In this document: piece after piece, positions 1 to 6,803 of the stretch | Layout: each line of letters opens with the position of its first letter | How positions within the stretch are numbered: position 1 is the stretch's first letter | From: Spirochaetia bacterium | GTDB lineage: Bacteria; Spirochaetota; Spirochaetia; Sphaerochaetales; Sphaerochaetaceae | Length of the DNA: 10,859 nucleotides | Direction: 5' to 3' | NCBI GenBank assembly: GCA_009929055.1 | Contig: SABI01000066.1 | Span: 1-10,859, forward strand | Made by a program: the position numbers and the translations under genes | Notes under the pieces: model-generated | The model's database searches: none | What the model saw: the letters and a program-made list of their open reading frames with translations, nothing else | Told to the model about the DNA's origin: nothing

Positions 1-1088
1 CCTGTAAGGGGAAGGGGATATTGCTCACTAAAGCCAAATTCTTTTATATATGAATTAAAAAGCTCAGGAGGGATCTCTTTAGACCAAGCAGCTACTGCTC
101 CATTGCAAGAGAGGGCTATCATAGAGGTGGGATCCACTTCACCGTGGGCAGAGACACAGTTGATGGTCGTTTTTGCCCCATCTTCTCCTATGAAGGTGTA
201 TACTCCATCACAATAAAAGTGCTCTTCTTCAGTTATTGCCCCTGAGTCAAGCTCTGCTGCGAGGGAAAATATTTTAAATACAGAGCCAGGCTCTCTCATA
301 TCAGTAACAGCACTGTTTCTTCTTGATTCAGGAATAGCGGTTGAGTAGTGAGATGGATCGAACCATGGATAGTTCGATAGGGCAACAATCGCCCCAGTTT
401 TTGCTTCCATGATTATTCCCACAGCACTTTCTGCTAGATGTTCTTTTACCATCTCCCTAATGTTAATATCGAGCATATATTGAATGTTCATATCGAGAGT
501 GAGGGTAACATCATCTCCATAGGTAATATCTTCATTCATTTTAGGGTAGGGAGAGAGGGTTGAATTATAGGTATACTCAATTCCTTCTAATCCTTTATTA
601 TTGCTGTTTGTAAAACCAATGACTTGTGAAGCATGATGGATTTGGGGATAGACTCGTCCATATCTTTTTTCAATGACTGCCCCTTTTAATACTCCAGACT
701 TTATTAATGCTTCAAGCTCAGTTTTTTCTTTTGTGAGTAAGTTTTTTTTAATAAGGGCGTAGTGAGTATTGTTTTTCATAGTTTCTTTTATCATTTCTTC
801 ATCCATATTGATGACAGAGGAGAGGGTTGTGATAGTAGTTGGGAGATCTTTAACCTTTTCTAAATGGAGTGCAACTGCGTAATAGGGAGTTTCTATTGCC
901 ATAATTTCTCCATTACGGTCGTAAATTGTCCCTCTCACTACACGGGAGGCAACAATAGGGTTGTTATATTCCTTTTCACTTGCACCTTGAGAAATAATTA
1001 GCCATACTAAACGTACGAGTATGAGGATGATGATTAAAAGGGTGATGAAAAGTACATTACGCAGTGTGTGTTTTTCTCTAGAAACCAT
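1..1088 (-). CDS. Class B penicillin-binding protein (FtsI/PBP2-type peptidoglycan transpeptidase), N-terminal part
   Basis: Read on the minus strand this frame is open from ATG at 1088 to the left edge, giving 362 residues with no stop. It begins with a short basic stretch and one hydrophobic segment (about residues 11-32), the membrane anchor of class B PBPs. The dimerisation domain carries RGTIYDRNGEIMA (52-64), RVYPQIHHASQVIGF (145-159) and GLEGIEYTYN (166-175), all typical of the family. The transpeptidase domain shows the active-site SxxK as SVFK (S269, K272) in EPGSVFKIF, and the SxN motif as SCN (327-329). The KTG motif would lie beyond the edge. Such enzymes cross-link peptidoglycan in the periplasm; FtsI acts at the septum and PBP2 in elongation. 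The short dimerisation domain favours FtsI, but the split is not decisive here. No other in-frame start fits, because the anchor must be kept. It is divergent from the LysM/LytM gene at 1141. Confidence 0.93.
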   Translation of the reverse strand, partial: MVSREKHTLRNVLFITLLIIILILVRLVWLIISQGASEKEYNNPIVASRVVRGTIYDRNGEIMAIETPYYAVALHLEKVKDLPTTITTLSSVINMDEEMIKETMKNNTHYALIKKNLLTKEKTELEALIKSGVLKGAVIEKRYGRVYPQIHHASQVIGFTNSNNKGLEGIEYTYNSTLSPYPKMNEDITYGDDVTLTLDMNIQYMLDINIREMVKEHLAESAVGIIMEAKTGAIVALSNYPWFDPSHYSTAIPESRRNSAVTDMREPGSVFKIFSLAAELDSGAITEEEHFYCDGVYTFIGEDGAKTTINCVSAHGEVDPTSMIALSCNGAVAAWSKEIPPELFNSYIKEFGFSEQYPLPLT

Positions 1089-1094
1089 GGTGAA

Positions 1095-1100
1095 ATTATA
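1095..1100 (-). promoter_or_regulatory. Perfect -10 hexamer just upstream of the transpeptidase start
   Basis: On the minus strand the spacer contains TATAAT, a perfect sigma-70 -10 box, ending only 6 nt before the ATG at 1088. Transcription would then begin at or within a base or two of the start codon. A 5/6 match to the -35 box, TCGACA (1126-1121), is present, but at 20 nt it is further away than the usual 17. No Shine-Dalgarno sequence is visible before this ATG, which fits a leaderless message. This is inference from motif spacing only. Confidence 0.4.
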
Positions 1101-1140
1101 GTAGTATGAAAGAGTTAGATTGTCGATAGTAGGTAGGTAG

Positions 1141-2202
1141 ATGGGAAATAAAAATCAGTCAAATTATGATGACATGGATAAAGGTAATAGAAACCAAAGA
1201 AATGGCTCTAGTTTAGAGAAAAAAAGTGTTTCTATTATCATTATCGTTGTTATTGTAGGAATTGCCCTTTCTATAGGGGTAATTCTCCTATGGTTCTTCT
1301 TTTTCTCAACTCCTCAAGAGATAAACAAAGAAGTACCACCTACTACTTCTCTTGTGATAAATGAAACAAAAACTCCACCAATAGTTGAAAAGACTCCTCC
1401 TGTACAAGATATTTCAGATAAACTTATTAATGTACAAGTAGATACAGATAATACAATCAATGTAAAAGATAAAAACAGCTGGTATGTAGAGCATGTGGTT
1501 AAAGCTAATGAAGACCTTAATTCTTTAAGTGCTTTGTATGGAATTAACAAAGAGACAATTTTAAGTGTCAATGCTATAAAGAATTTGAGTGTGATTAAAG
1601 AGGGTCTATCATTAAAAATACCTCATCAAAATGGGCAACTCTACACAGTTCAATCAGGAGATTCTCTATCAATTATTACGAACCGCTATAATCCTGGTCT
1701 TGGGTGGAAAACGCTTCAAGATATTAACAACCTCTCTAGCCAAAACATCTTTCCTGGACAAAAACTCTTCATTCCTAGCGCGACAGCTGCAGCAGATGGC
1801 TCCTTAAATGACTACAATAGATTCATTGCTCCTTCAACTGGCAGGATTGCTGGTCTCTATGGACAAACAGTAGTCTATGGGAACTCTGAAGAAATTGTTT
1901 CTCTTCAAGGAATCTGGATTGAAGGAAAAGAGGGCGACCCTATAGATGCAAGTGCCACAGGAGTGGTTGTCGATACTGGAAATAATGTAAACGGGGAAGG
2001 ACGATTCGTTGTTCTCAGTCATGAAAATGGATATAGAACAAAATATGCCCACCTTAAAGAAGTAAAGGTAAGTATTTCTCAAGCAATAAAGCAGGGAGAT
2101 ATCATCGGCACTATGGGTAGTAGTGGCAATATTGATAAAGTAATGCTCTACTTCTCTATTGAACAAGATGGAATAGCCTTAGATCCTGCAAACTTTTTTT
2201 AA
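1141..2202 (+). CDS. Membrane-anchored LysM-LysM-LytM (M23-like) protein with degenerate active site; probable NlpD/EnvC-like factor
   Basis: The protein has 353 residues. A polar N-terminus of about 28 residues precedes one hydrophobic segment (29-55), so it is probably anchored in the inner membrane with the rest outside. A Thr/Pro/Asn-rich linker (56-112) leads to two LysM peptidoglycan-binding modules, at about 115-161 and 166-212 (YTVQSGDSLSIITNRYN). The last 125 residues are a LytM/M23 fold: GDPIDASATGVVV, SHENGYRTKYAHL, IKQGDIIGTMGSSGN. The catalytic residues are largely gone. The usual HxGIDI segment reads LQGIWI (255-260), losing the His and Asp ligands, and the usual HLHFEI reads MLYFSI (335-340), losing both His. 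Only the His of YAHL (304) stays. In NlpD and EnvC such domains activate cell-wall amidases rather than cut. A division-related role is inferred from this and from the divergent transpeptidase. The ATG follows TAGGTAGG and an in-frame TAG directly before it. Confidence 0.88.
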   Translation: MGNKNQSNYDDMDKGNRNQRNGSSLEKKSVSIIIIVVIVGIALSIGVILLWFFFFSTPQEINKEVPPTTSLVINETKTPPIVEKTPPVQDISDKLINVQVDTDNTINVKDKNSWYVEHVVKANEDLNSLSALYGINKETILSVNAIKNLSVIKEGLSLKIPHQNGQLYTVQSGDSLSIITNRYNPGLGWKTLQDINNLSSQNIFPGQKLFIPSATAAADGSLNDYNRFIAPSTGRIAGLYGQTVVYGNSEEIVSLQGIWIEGKEGDPIDASATGVVVDTGNNVNGEGRFVVLSHENGYRTKYAHLKEVKVSISQAIKQGDIIGTMGSSGNIDKVMLYFSIEQDGIALDPANFF

Positions 2203-2251
2203 TTATTTGGATTACCTTAGAAACTAGATGATTTATTGCTTAGGACTCATG

Positions 2252-2279
2252 AAAGGGTAAGGAATCCTCCTTACCCTTT
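2252..2279. terminator. Perfect 12-bp hairpin between convergent genes, probable bidirectional terminator
   Basis: AAAGGGTAAGGA (2252-2263), loop ATCC, TCCTTACCCTTT (2268-2279): every base of the 12-bp stem pairs. It lies 50 nt after the LysM/LytM stop and 42 nt past the secA stop, so it can serve both genes. The T-run that follows is weak in both directions (the plus side ends in TTTAACATTATT), so it may need help from Rho or act partly as a 3'-end stabiliser. The remainder of the 2203-2320 spacer shows nothing else I recognise. Confidence 0.8.
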
Positions 2280-2320
2280 AACATTATTAACTCTACTCTG
2301 TTCTAAGTAATTATTAAGTG

Positions 2321-5032
2321 TTATGCATCCTTTCCATGACAGTGTTTATACTTCTTTCCACTTCCACAAGGACAAGGTTCGTTTCTTCCCACCTTCTTTG
2401 TGGTTCTCACTACTGTTACAGGAGATTGAGAAGTATCTGCTGAACCTTCACTACGATTAAAAGAAGAGATTTCTCTGTGAGATTCAACTACTGTTCTTTT
2501 TGTAGAGCCATGGTGTGTTTTTGGGTCTTCTTGTATTTTTACCCTAATCATTAATAGAGCAATATAATCTCTAATGTTAGAAATCATTGAATCAAAGATA
2601 TCGAACCCTTCTAACTTATATTCAAGGAGGGGATTCTTTTGGGCATAGCTACGTAAGGAAACTGATTCTCTTAGTGCTTCAAGTTGATCGAGGTGGTTTT
2701 GCCATCTCATATCAATTTGTCTAATGTACTGAAACCTTAAGAATTCATTGAAATTCTTTATTCCTGTGAGATTCACTTTTTCATCTATCATCTCTTTAAT
2801 AAGGACAAAAGATTTATCTATGAGATCATCTTTATTACTTAAAGATGCACTTTGTAACTCTTTTTCGATATTTATATGGTAGTGCTGTTCAATCAAGGTT
2901 GCATATTGAGCTACTTGTTTAGATATCTCCTGAGTAGATTCAATCGACTCTGCTGCTTGAGTGAGTCCATCTTTTATAGAATCTATTCCCCTTTCTATAA
3001 GTTTTTCATCTTCTAAAATGGTATCTCTTTGACGGTAGATGAAGTTTCTTTGTTCATTAAGTACATCATCGTATTCAAGTAAGTGCTTTCTAATATCGAA
3101 GTTTTGCTCTTCAACTTTGATTTGAGCTTTCTCTATTGCTCTACTAATCATAGTGTGTTCAATGGGGTCTTCCCCCATTCCAACTCTATTAAGCATGTTT
3201 CTTACAGTATCTCGTGCAAACAATCTCATCAGGGTATCATCAAGGGAGATGAAGAACCTAGAAACTCCAGGGTCTCCTTGTCGTCCACTACGTCCTCTAA
3301 GTTGGTTATCAATACGGCGAGATTCATGGCGTTCAGTACCTAAGATATAAAGTCCTCCAAGACTTTTTACCTCTTCATATAATACTTTCCACTTAGGGTA
3401 GACTTTCTCTTTAGCCTCTTTTAGTTGTTCAAGAGTTGCTTCACTACCAGCTACTTTTCTCACCATTGCATCAATAGAACCACCAAGTTTGATGTCAGTT
3501 CCACGACCAGCCATGTTCGTAGCTATGGTAATAGCCCCTTTAGCCCCAGCATCTTCAATAATAAGGGCCTCTCGTGCATGGTTTTTAGCATTAAGAACTT
3601 CGTGTTTAATTCCCCTCTTATGTAAAAGAGAAGATAACTTTTCTGATTTTTCAATGGAAACAGTACCTACAAGAAGTGGTTGTCCTGTTGCATGAACTCT
3701 CTCAATTTCATCACAAATTGCATTATTTTTGTACTCTTCAGTCAGATAGACTAAGTCTTGATTTTCTATTCTTGCTAAAGGAAGGTGGGTTGGAATAACG
3801 ACAACATCAAGTTTATAGATATTATTAAATTCACCTGCTTCTGTGTCAGCAGTTCCTGTCATCCCAGAGAGTTTTTCATACATCCTAAAGAAGTTCTGGA
3901 ACGTAATAGTTGCAAGAGTCTTATTTTGGGCAGCAATGCGGATTTTTTCTTTTGCTTCTATTGCTTGATGGAGCCCCTCACTGTAGCGCCTTCCATGAAG
4001 GACACGGCCAGTAAACTCATCAACAATTTGCACTTGATTATCGACAACAACATAATCAACATCACGATGAAAGAGGGTGTGAGATTTTACTGCTTGAGTA
4101 ACGTAGTGGACAAATTCAAAGTTCTCATCATCATAGAGTGTCCCTGTAATCGATTTATTCTTTAATAAGAGCTCTTCAACATGGTTTAACCCTTCGTTGG
4201 TGAAAGTAACTCTTTTGTGCTTTTCATCAACCTGGTAATCACCACTCACATTATCATCATATTCTAGTGTTTCTGGGTTTACTTCACAGGCAATAAGAGA
4301 GGGGACTATTTGGTTTGCCTCTTTTATCTTCTTAGTATCATCTTCAGCTTGTCCACTAATGATTAAAGGCGTTCTTGCTTCATCAATTAAAATAGAGTCA
4401 ATTTCATCAACTATACAGTAGTGGTGAGTCGCTTGGATTTTATCAACTGCAGAGTACTTCATATTATCTCTTAAGTAATCAAATCCAAATTCATTATTTG
4501 TCCCATAGGTAATATCTTGTGCATAGGCAATCTTTCTAGCCTCATTATCCATTGAACTTACAATTGCAGAGACCCCAAGACCTAAAAATTCATAAATAGG
4601 TCCCATCCATGCAGCATCACGAGAAGCAAGGTAATCGTTGACTGTAATAATATGAACCCCTTTCTCATCAAGGGCATTAAGATATGCGGCAGGGACACAA
4701 GTGAGGGTTTTTCCTTCCCCTGTTTTCATTTCAAGGATATCTCCTTGGTGGAGAACAATGGCTCCCATTATCTGTTCATCAAAGTGTCTCTCTTTTAAGA
4801 CTCTACTTGCTGCCTCCCTTACAAGGGCAAAGGCTTCAGGGAGGAGACTCTCGAGGGATTCACCCCCTCTGACCCGTTCTTTGAAGGATTCAGTAATAAG
4901 GGGGAACTTCTCATCTTCTAACTCAATTGCCCATGAACTAAAGGAATTTACTTTATCAACTAAAGGTTGTAACCGTTTTAAATCTTTTTCTTGTTTTGTG
5001 CCGAAAAGGCGTTGTATAAGGCTTTTTGCCAT
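2321..5032 (-). CDS. secA: Preprotein translocase ATPase SecA
   Basis: SecA is the cytosolic motor that pushes unfolded preproteins through SecYEG. This 903-residue copy is full length for the family. It begins MAKSLIQRLFGT, then shows Walker A GEGKT (105-109) in the MKTGEGKTL context, Walker B DEID (209-212), SGMTGTA (389-395) and NMAGRGTDI (506-514) of the second nucleotide-binding domain, followed by RRIDNQLRGRSGRQGDPG. The last about 20 residues, NEPCPCGSGKKYKHCHG, form the CxCx8CH zinc-binding SEC-C tail that contacts SecB or ribosomes. The frame stays open 24 codons further upstream to an ATG at 5104, but those residues do not look like SecA, and GAGAGGA sits 7 nt before the ATG at 5032, so I chose the internal start. 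It is convergent with the LysM/LytM gene and divergent from murG. Confidence 0.98.
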   Translation of the reverse strand: MAKSLIQRLFGTKQEKDLKRLQPLVDKVNSFSSWAIELEDEKFPLITESFKERVRGGESLESLLPEAFALVREAASRVLKERHFDEQIMGAIVLHQGDILEMKTGEGKTLTCVPAAYLNALDEKGVHIITVNDYLASRDAAWMGPIYEFLGLGVSAIVSSMDNEARKIAYAQDITYGTNNEFGFDYLRDNMKYSAVDKIQATHHYCIVDEIDSILIDEARTPLIISGQAEDDTKKIKEANQIVPSLIACEVNPETLEYDDNVSGDYQVDEKHKRVTFTNEGLNHVEELLLKNKSITGTLYDDENFEFVHYVTQAVKSHTLFHRDVDYVVVDNQVQIVDEFTGRVLHGRRYSEGLHQAIEAKEKIRIAAQNKTLATITFQNFFRMYEKLSGMTGTADTEAGEFNNIYKLDVVVIPTHLPLARIENQDLVYLTEEYKNNAICDEIERVHATGQPLLVGTVSIEKSEKLSSLLHKRGIKHEVLNAKNHAREALIIEDAGAKGAITIATNMAGRGTDIKLGGSIDAMVRKVAGSEATLEQLKEAKEKVYPKWKVLYEEVKSLGGLYILGTERHESRRIDNQLRGRSGRQGDPGVSRFFISLDDTLMRLFARDTVRNMLNRVGMGEDPIEHTMISRAIEKAQIKVEEQNFDIRKHLLEYDDVLNEQRNFIYRQRDTILEDEKLIERGIDSIKDGLTQAAESIESTQEISKQVAQYATLIEQHYHINIEKELQSASLSNKDDLIDKSFVLIKEMIDEKVNLTGIKNFNEFLRFQYIRQIDMRWQNHLDQLEALRESVSLRSYAQKNPLLEYKLEGFDIFDSMISNIRDYIALLMIRVKIQEDPKTHHGSTKRTVVESHREISSFNRSEGSADTSQSPVTVVRTTKKVGRNEPCPCGSGKKYKHCHGKDA

Positions 5033-5038
5033 TACCCA

Positions 5039-5045
5039 TCCTCTC
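5039..5045 (-). promoter_or_regulatory. Ribosome binding site that sets the secA start
   Basis: On the minus strand GAGAGGA lies here, with its AGAGG core ending 7 nt before ATG at 5032. This decides against the longer reading that would start at 5104 and add 24 residues unlike any SecA N-terminus. Confidence 0.75.
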
Positions 5046-5065
5046 AATGTATGTAAGATGAATAA

Positions 5066-5094
5066 ATTATAACAATAAATATTGCCTGTGTATA
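5066..5094 (-). promoter_or_regulatory. Candidate sigma-70 promoter of secA
   Basis: On the minus strand TATACA (5094-5089, four of six matches to the -35 consensus) is followed after 17 nt by a perfect TATAAT (5071-5066). The predicted transcript start near 5059 gives a leader of under 30 nt that contains the secA ribosome binding site. Position and spacing are good; activity is not proven. Confidence 0.55.
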
Positions 5095-5096
5095 TT
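5067..5096 (+). promoter_or_regulatory. Candidate murG-operon promoter overlapping the secA promoter
   Basis: On the plus strand TATATT (5091-5096, five of six matches to -10) lies 22 nt before the murG ATG, with a weak -35, TTATAA (5067-5072), 18 nt upstream. An alternative reading is TTGCCT (5082-5087) with TATAGA (5104-5109), which would give almost no leader. Either would overlap the secA promoter in the opposite direction. The call is weak because the -35 elements are poor. Confidence 0.3.
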
Positions 5097-5118
5097 CCTT
5101 TCATATAGAGTAGGTACT

Positions 5119-6234
5119 ATGAAGAAGATAAATGTTGTGAAAATTTGTTACACAGGGGGAGGAACAGGGGGCCATATCTTTCCTATCTTTGCAGTAGATA
5201 AAGCCCTCTCTCTCCTTCTAAAAGGGGAGAACTATACCTTTACTCGTCAGTTTATTGGTCGAATTGACTCAAAAGAACAGTTTTGGGTAGAGAAGGAAGG
5301 AATCCCTTACTATGCAATACATAGTGGCAAATTGAGAAGATATTTTTCTATTCAAAACTTTTTTGATGTCTTTAAAGTCATATCTGCTTTTTTTCAAGCC
5401 CTTTATTTCTTACAAAGAGAAAAGCCCTTAATTCTATTTTCCAAAGGGGGCTTTGTCTCTGTTCCTGTTGTTATTGCTGCTTACTTCCTGAGAATCCCAA
5501 TTATTGCTCACGACAGTGATGCTACTCCAGGTTTAGCTAACCGTATTGCTATCCATGTTGCCTCAACGATGTGTGTAAGTGACCAAGAGGTGATAAGTCA
5601 CTTTCCCAAAAGATTTCAACATAAGTGTGTGGTAACAGGAGTCCCTTCTCGTTTGAATCGAGAAGAGTATATTCAAAGGCATAGATATCCTAGACCCCTC
5701 ATTCTCTTTTTGGGTGGGAGCCTTGGGGCTCAACAAATTAATAATTTAGTAACAGAGATTAAAGATGAACTATTACAGATAGGTAGTATTATTCATCAAA
5801 CAGGATATAATAAAGGAGAATATCACTCATCATCTGGGTATGAGGTGTTCTCTTTTATAGAAGATGAATATATTGATATCCTCTATAATGTTGATATCGT
5901 GGTAAGTCGCGGTGGGGCTACAGCCCTAGCAGATTTTATTGAAATGGAAGTTCCTTCAGTTTTAATCCCCTTAGGAAAGAATGCAAGTAGGGGAGACCAG
6001 GTATTAAATGCCGCTAAAGGAGAAAAATTAGGTATTTCAATTGTATTACAGAGTGAAACAGTAACTTCAAAAGAACTTCTTTATACAGTTGAGAATCTAC
6101 TCAATGATAAAGAGGCACTACTTCTGATGAAAGGAAATTTAAGAAAATTGAAGAATAAGAGGGGACAAACTATTATCGCATCAATTATTTTAGATACAGT
6201 ATTAAAAAAAAATGATAACATAAAGAAAATCTAA
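5119..6234 (+). CDS. murG: UDP-GlcNAc:undecaprenyl-PP-MurNAc-pentapeptide GlcNAc transferase MurG
   Basis: MurG transfers GlcNAc from UDP-GlcNAc to lipid I to make lipid II, on the cytoplasmic face of the membrane. The 371-residue length is usual for the GT28 family. The N-domain has the glycine loop GGGTGGH (13-19), HSGKLRRYF (68-76), FSKGGFVSVP (107-116) and HDSDATPGLANR (131-142), the last of a form I associate with Firmicutes and spirochaetes. The C-domain has GGSLGAQQIN (199-208) and SRGGATALADF (263-273). The residue that I align with the ribose-binding Glu of E. coli MurG is Asp272 here. The gene starts at ATG 5119, behind GAGTAGG, and heads the plus-strand gene run. A 44-nt gap without a visible terminator separates it from the CvpA-family gene. 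Confidence 0.97.
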   Translation: MKKINVVKICYTGGGTGGHIFPIFAVDKALSLLLKGENYTFTRQFIGRIDSKEQFWVEKEGIPYYAIHSGKLRRYFSIQNFFDVFKVISAFFQALYFLQREKPLILFSKGGFVSVPVVIAAYFLRIPIIAHDSDATPGLANRIAIHVASTMCVSDQEVISHFPKRFQHKCVVTGVPSRLNREEYIQRHRYPRPLILFLGGSLGAQQINNLVTEIKDELLQIGSIIHQTGYNKGEYHSSSGYEVFSFIEDEYIDILYNVDIVVSRGGATALADFIEMEVPSVLIPLGKNASRGDQVLNAAKGEKLGISIVLQSETVTSKELLYTVENLLNDKEALLLMKGNLRKLKNKRGQTIIASIILDTVLKKNDNIKKI

Positions 6235-6261
6235 GACTAAACGTGCTGGCTTAATGAGAAC

Positions 6262-6270
6262 AAAGGAAGG
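6262..6270 (+). promoter_or_regulatory. Strong ribosome binding site for the cvpA-like gene
   Basis: AAAGGAAGG ends 8 nt before ATG 6279. It fixes that start over the overlapping ATG at 6283, which is in another frame. The rest of the 6235-6278 gap holds no promoter or hairpin that I can recognise. Confidence 0.7.
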
Positions 6271-6278
6271 TAAAGAGA

Positions 6279-6803
6279 ATGAATGAATGGAGTCTTGCCA
6301 TTGGAATATATAATATTACAGTAATTGATATTATTATAATTGTCTTATTAATAATTGGCGCAGTATTGGGGGCCGTAAAAGGATTCGCTCGAGAAGCATC
6401 TACTCGTTTTGGGTTTATTGTTGCCGTTTTTGTTGCTTTTTTATTCACAGAATTAGGGTCAACTCTCATTATTAACACATTTAATCTCCCCCTTCTTTGG
6501 AGTTCCTTTATTGCCTTCTTACTGATCTTCATTGTTGCTTACACTATTATGCTCACTATTGGGACTTTACTTGAAAAAACATTAGAAACAATAAAACTTG
6601 GATGGTTAGATTCTCTTTTAGGATTAGTCCTTGGTTTTGTTGAGATGTTTTTAGCTGTTACTTTTATTATTTACATCCTTGATATGCAAAACGTTATAGA
6701 TGTATATCAATATCTTTCAAAGAGTGAAATTTTCACCCGTATTATTGAGCCAAATGTTCCTAAGGGGATTGAATTTTTAAAGGGAGTAATTAAGGATGTT
6801 TGA
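6279..6803 (+). CDS. cvpA: CvpA family inner-membrane protein
   Basis: The protein has 174 residues and four hydrophobic segments (about 13-33, 43-63, 73-95 and 111-134). It carries the two family signatures: a Gly/Lys-rich loop after the first helix, GAVKGFARE (31-39), and LDSLLGLVLGFVE (110-122) at the start of the fourth. CvpA proteins are small inner-membrane proteins, first linked to colicin V production in E. coli and later to envelope stress tolerance; their molecular activity is not settled. The last eight bases of the gene (ATGTTTGA) are also the start of the next gene, which points to translational coupling. The place directly after murG fits an envelope role, but that is inference. 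Confidence 0.87.
   Translation: MNEWSLAIGIYNITVIDIIIIVLLIIGAVLGAVKGFAREASTRFGFIVAVFVAFLFTELGSTLIINTFNLPLLWSSFIAFLLIFIVAYTIMLTIGTLLEKTLETIKLGWLDSLLGLVLGFVEMFLAVTFIIYILDMQNVIDVYQYLSKSEIFTRIIEPNVPKGIEFLKGVIKDV

Noticed and set aside
1089..1140. Possible sigma-54 (-24/-12) promoters as targets of the response regulator
   Set aside because: I looked for TGGC-N-TTGC-type pairs in the spacers (1089-1140, 2203-2320, 5033-5118, 6235-6278) on both strands and saw no match with the right spacing.
1129..1140. Tandem TAGG repeat before the LysM/LytM gene
   Set aside because: Three short copies over 12 bases most simply act as the ribosome site and carry the in-frame stop; too short to call a repeat element.
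4701..5072. Open frame of 123 codons on the plus strand inside secA
   Set aside because: It is antisense to a fully conserved part of secA and gives a low-complexity product rich in Ser, Arg and Phe with no recognisable motif. The same applies to the frames at 3785-4165, 3083-3343 and 3425-3695.
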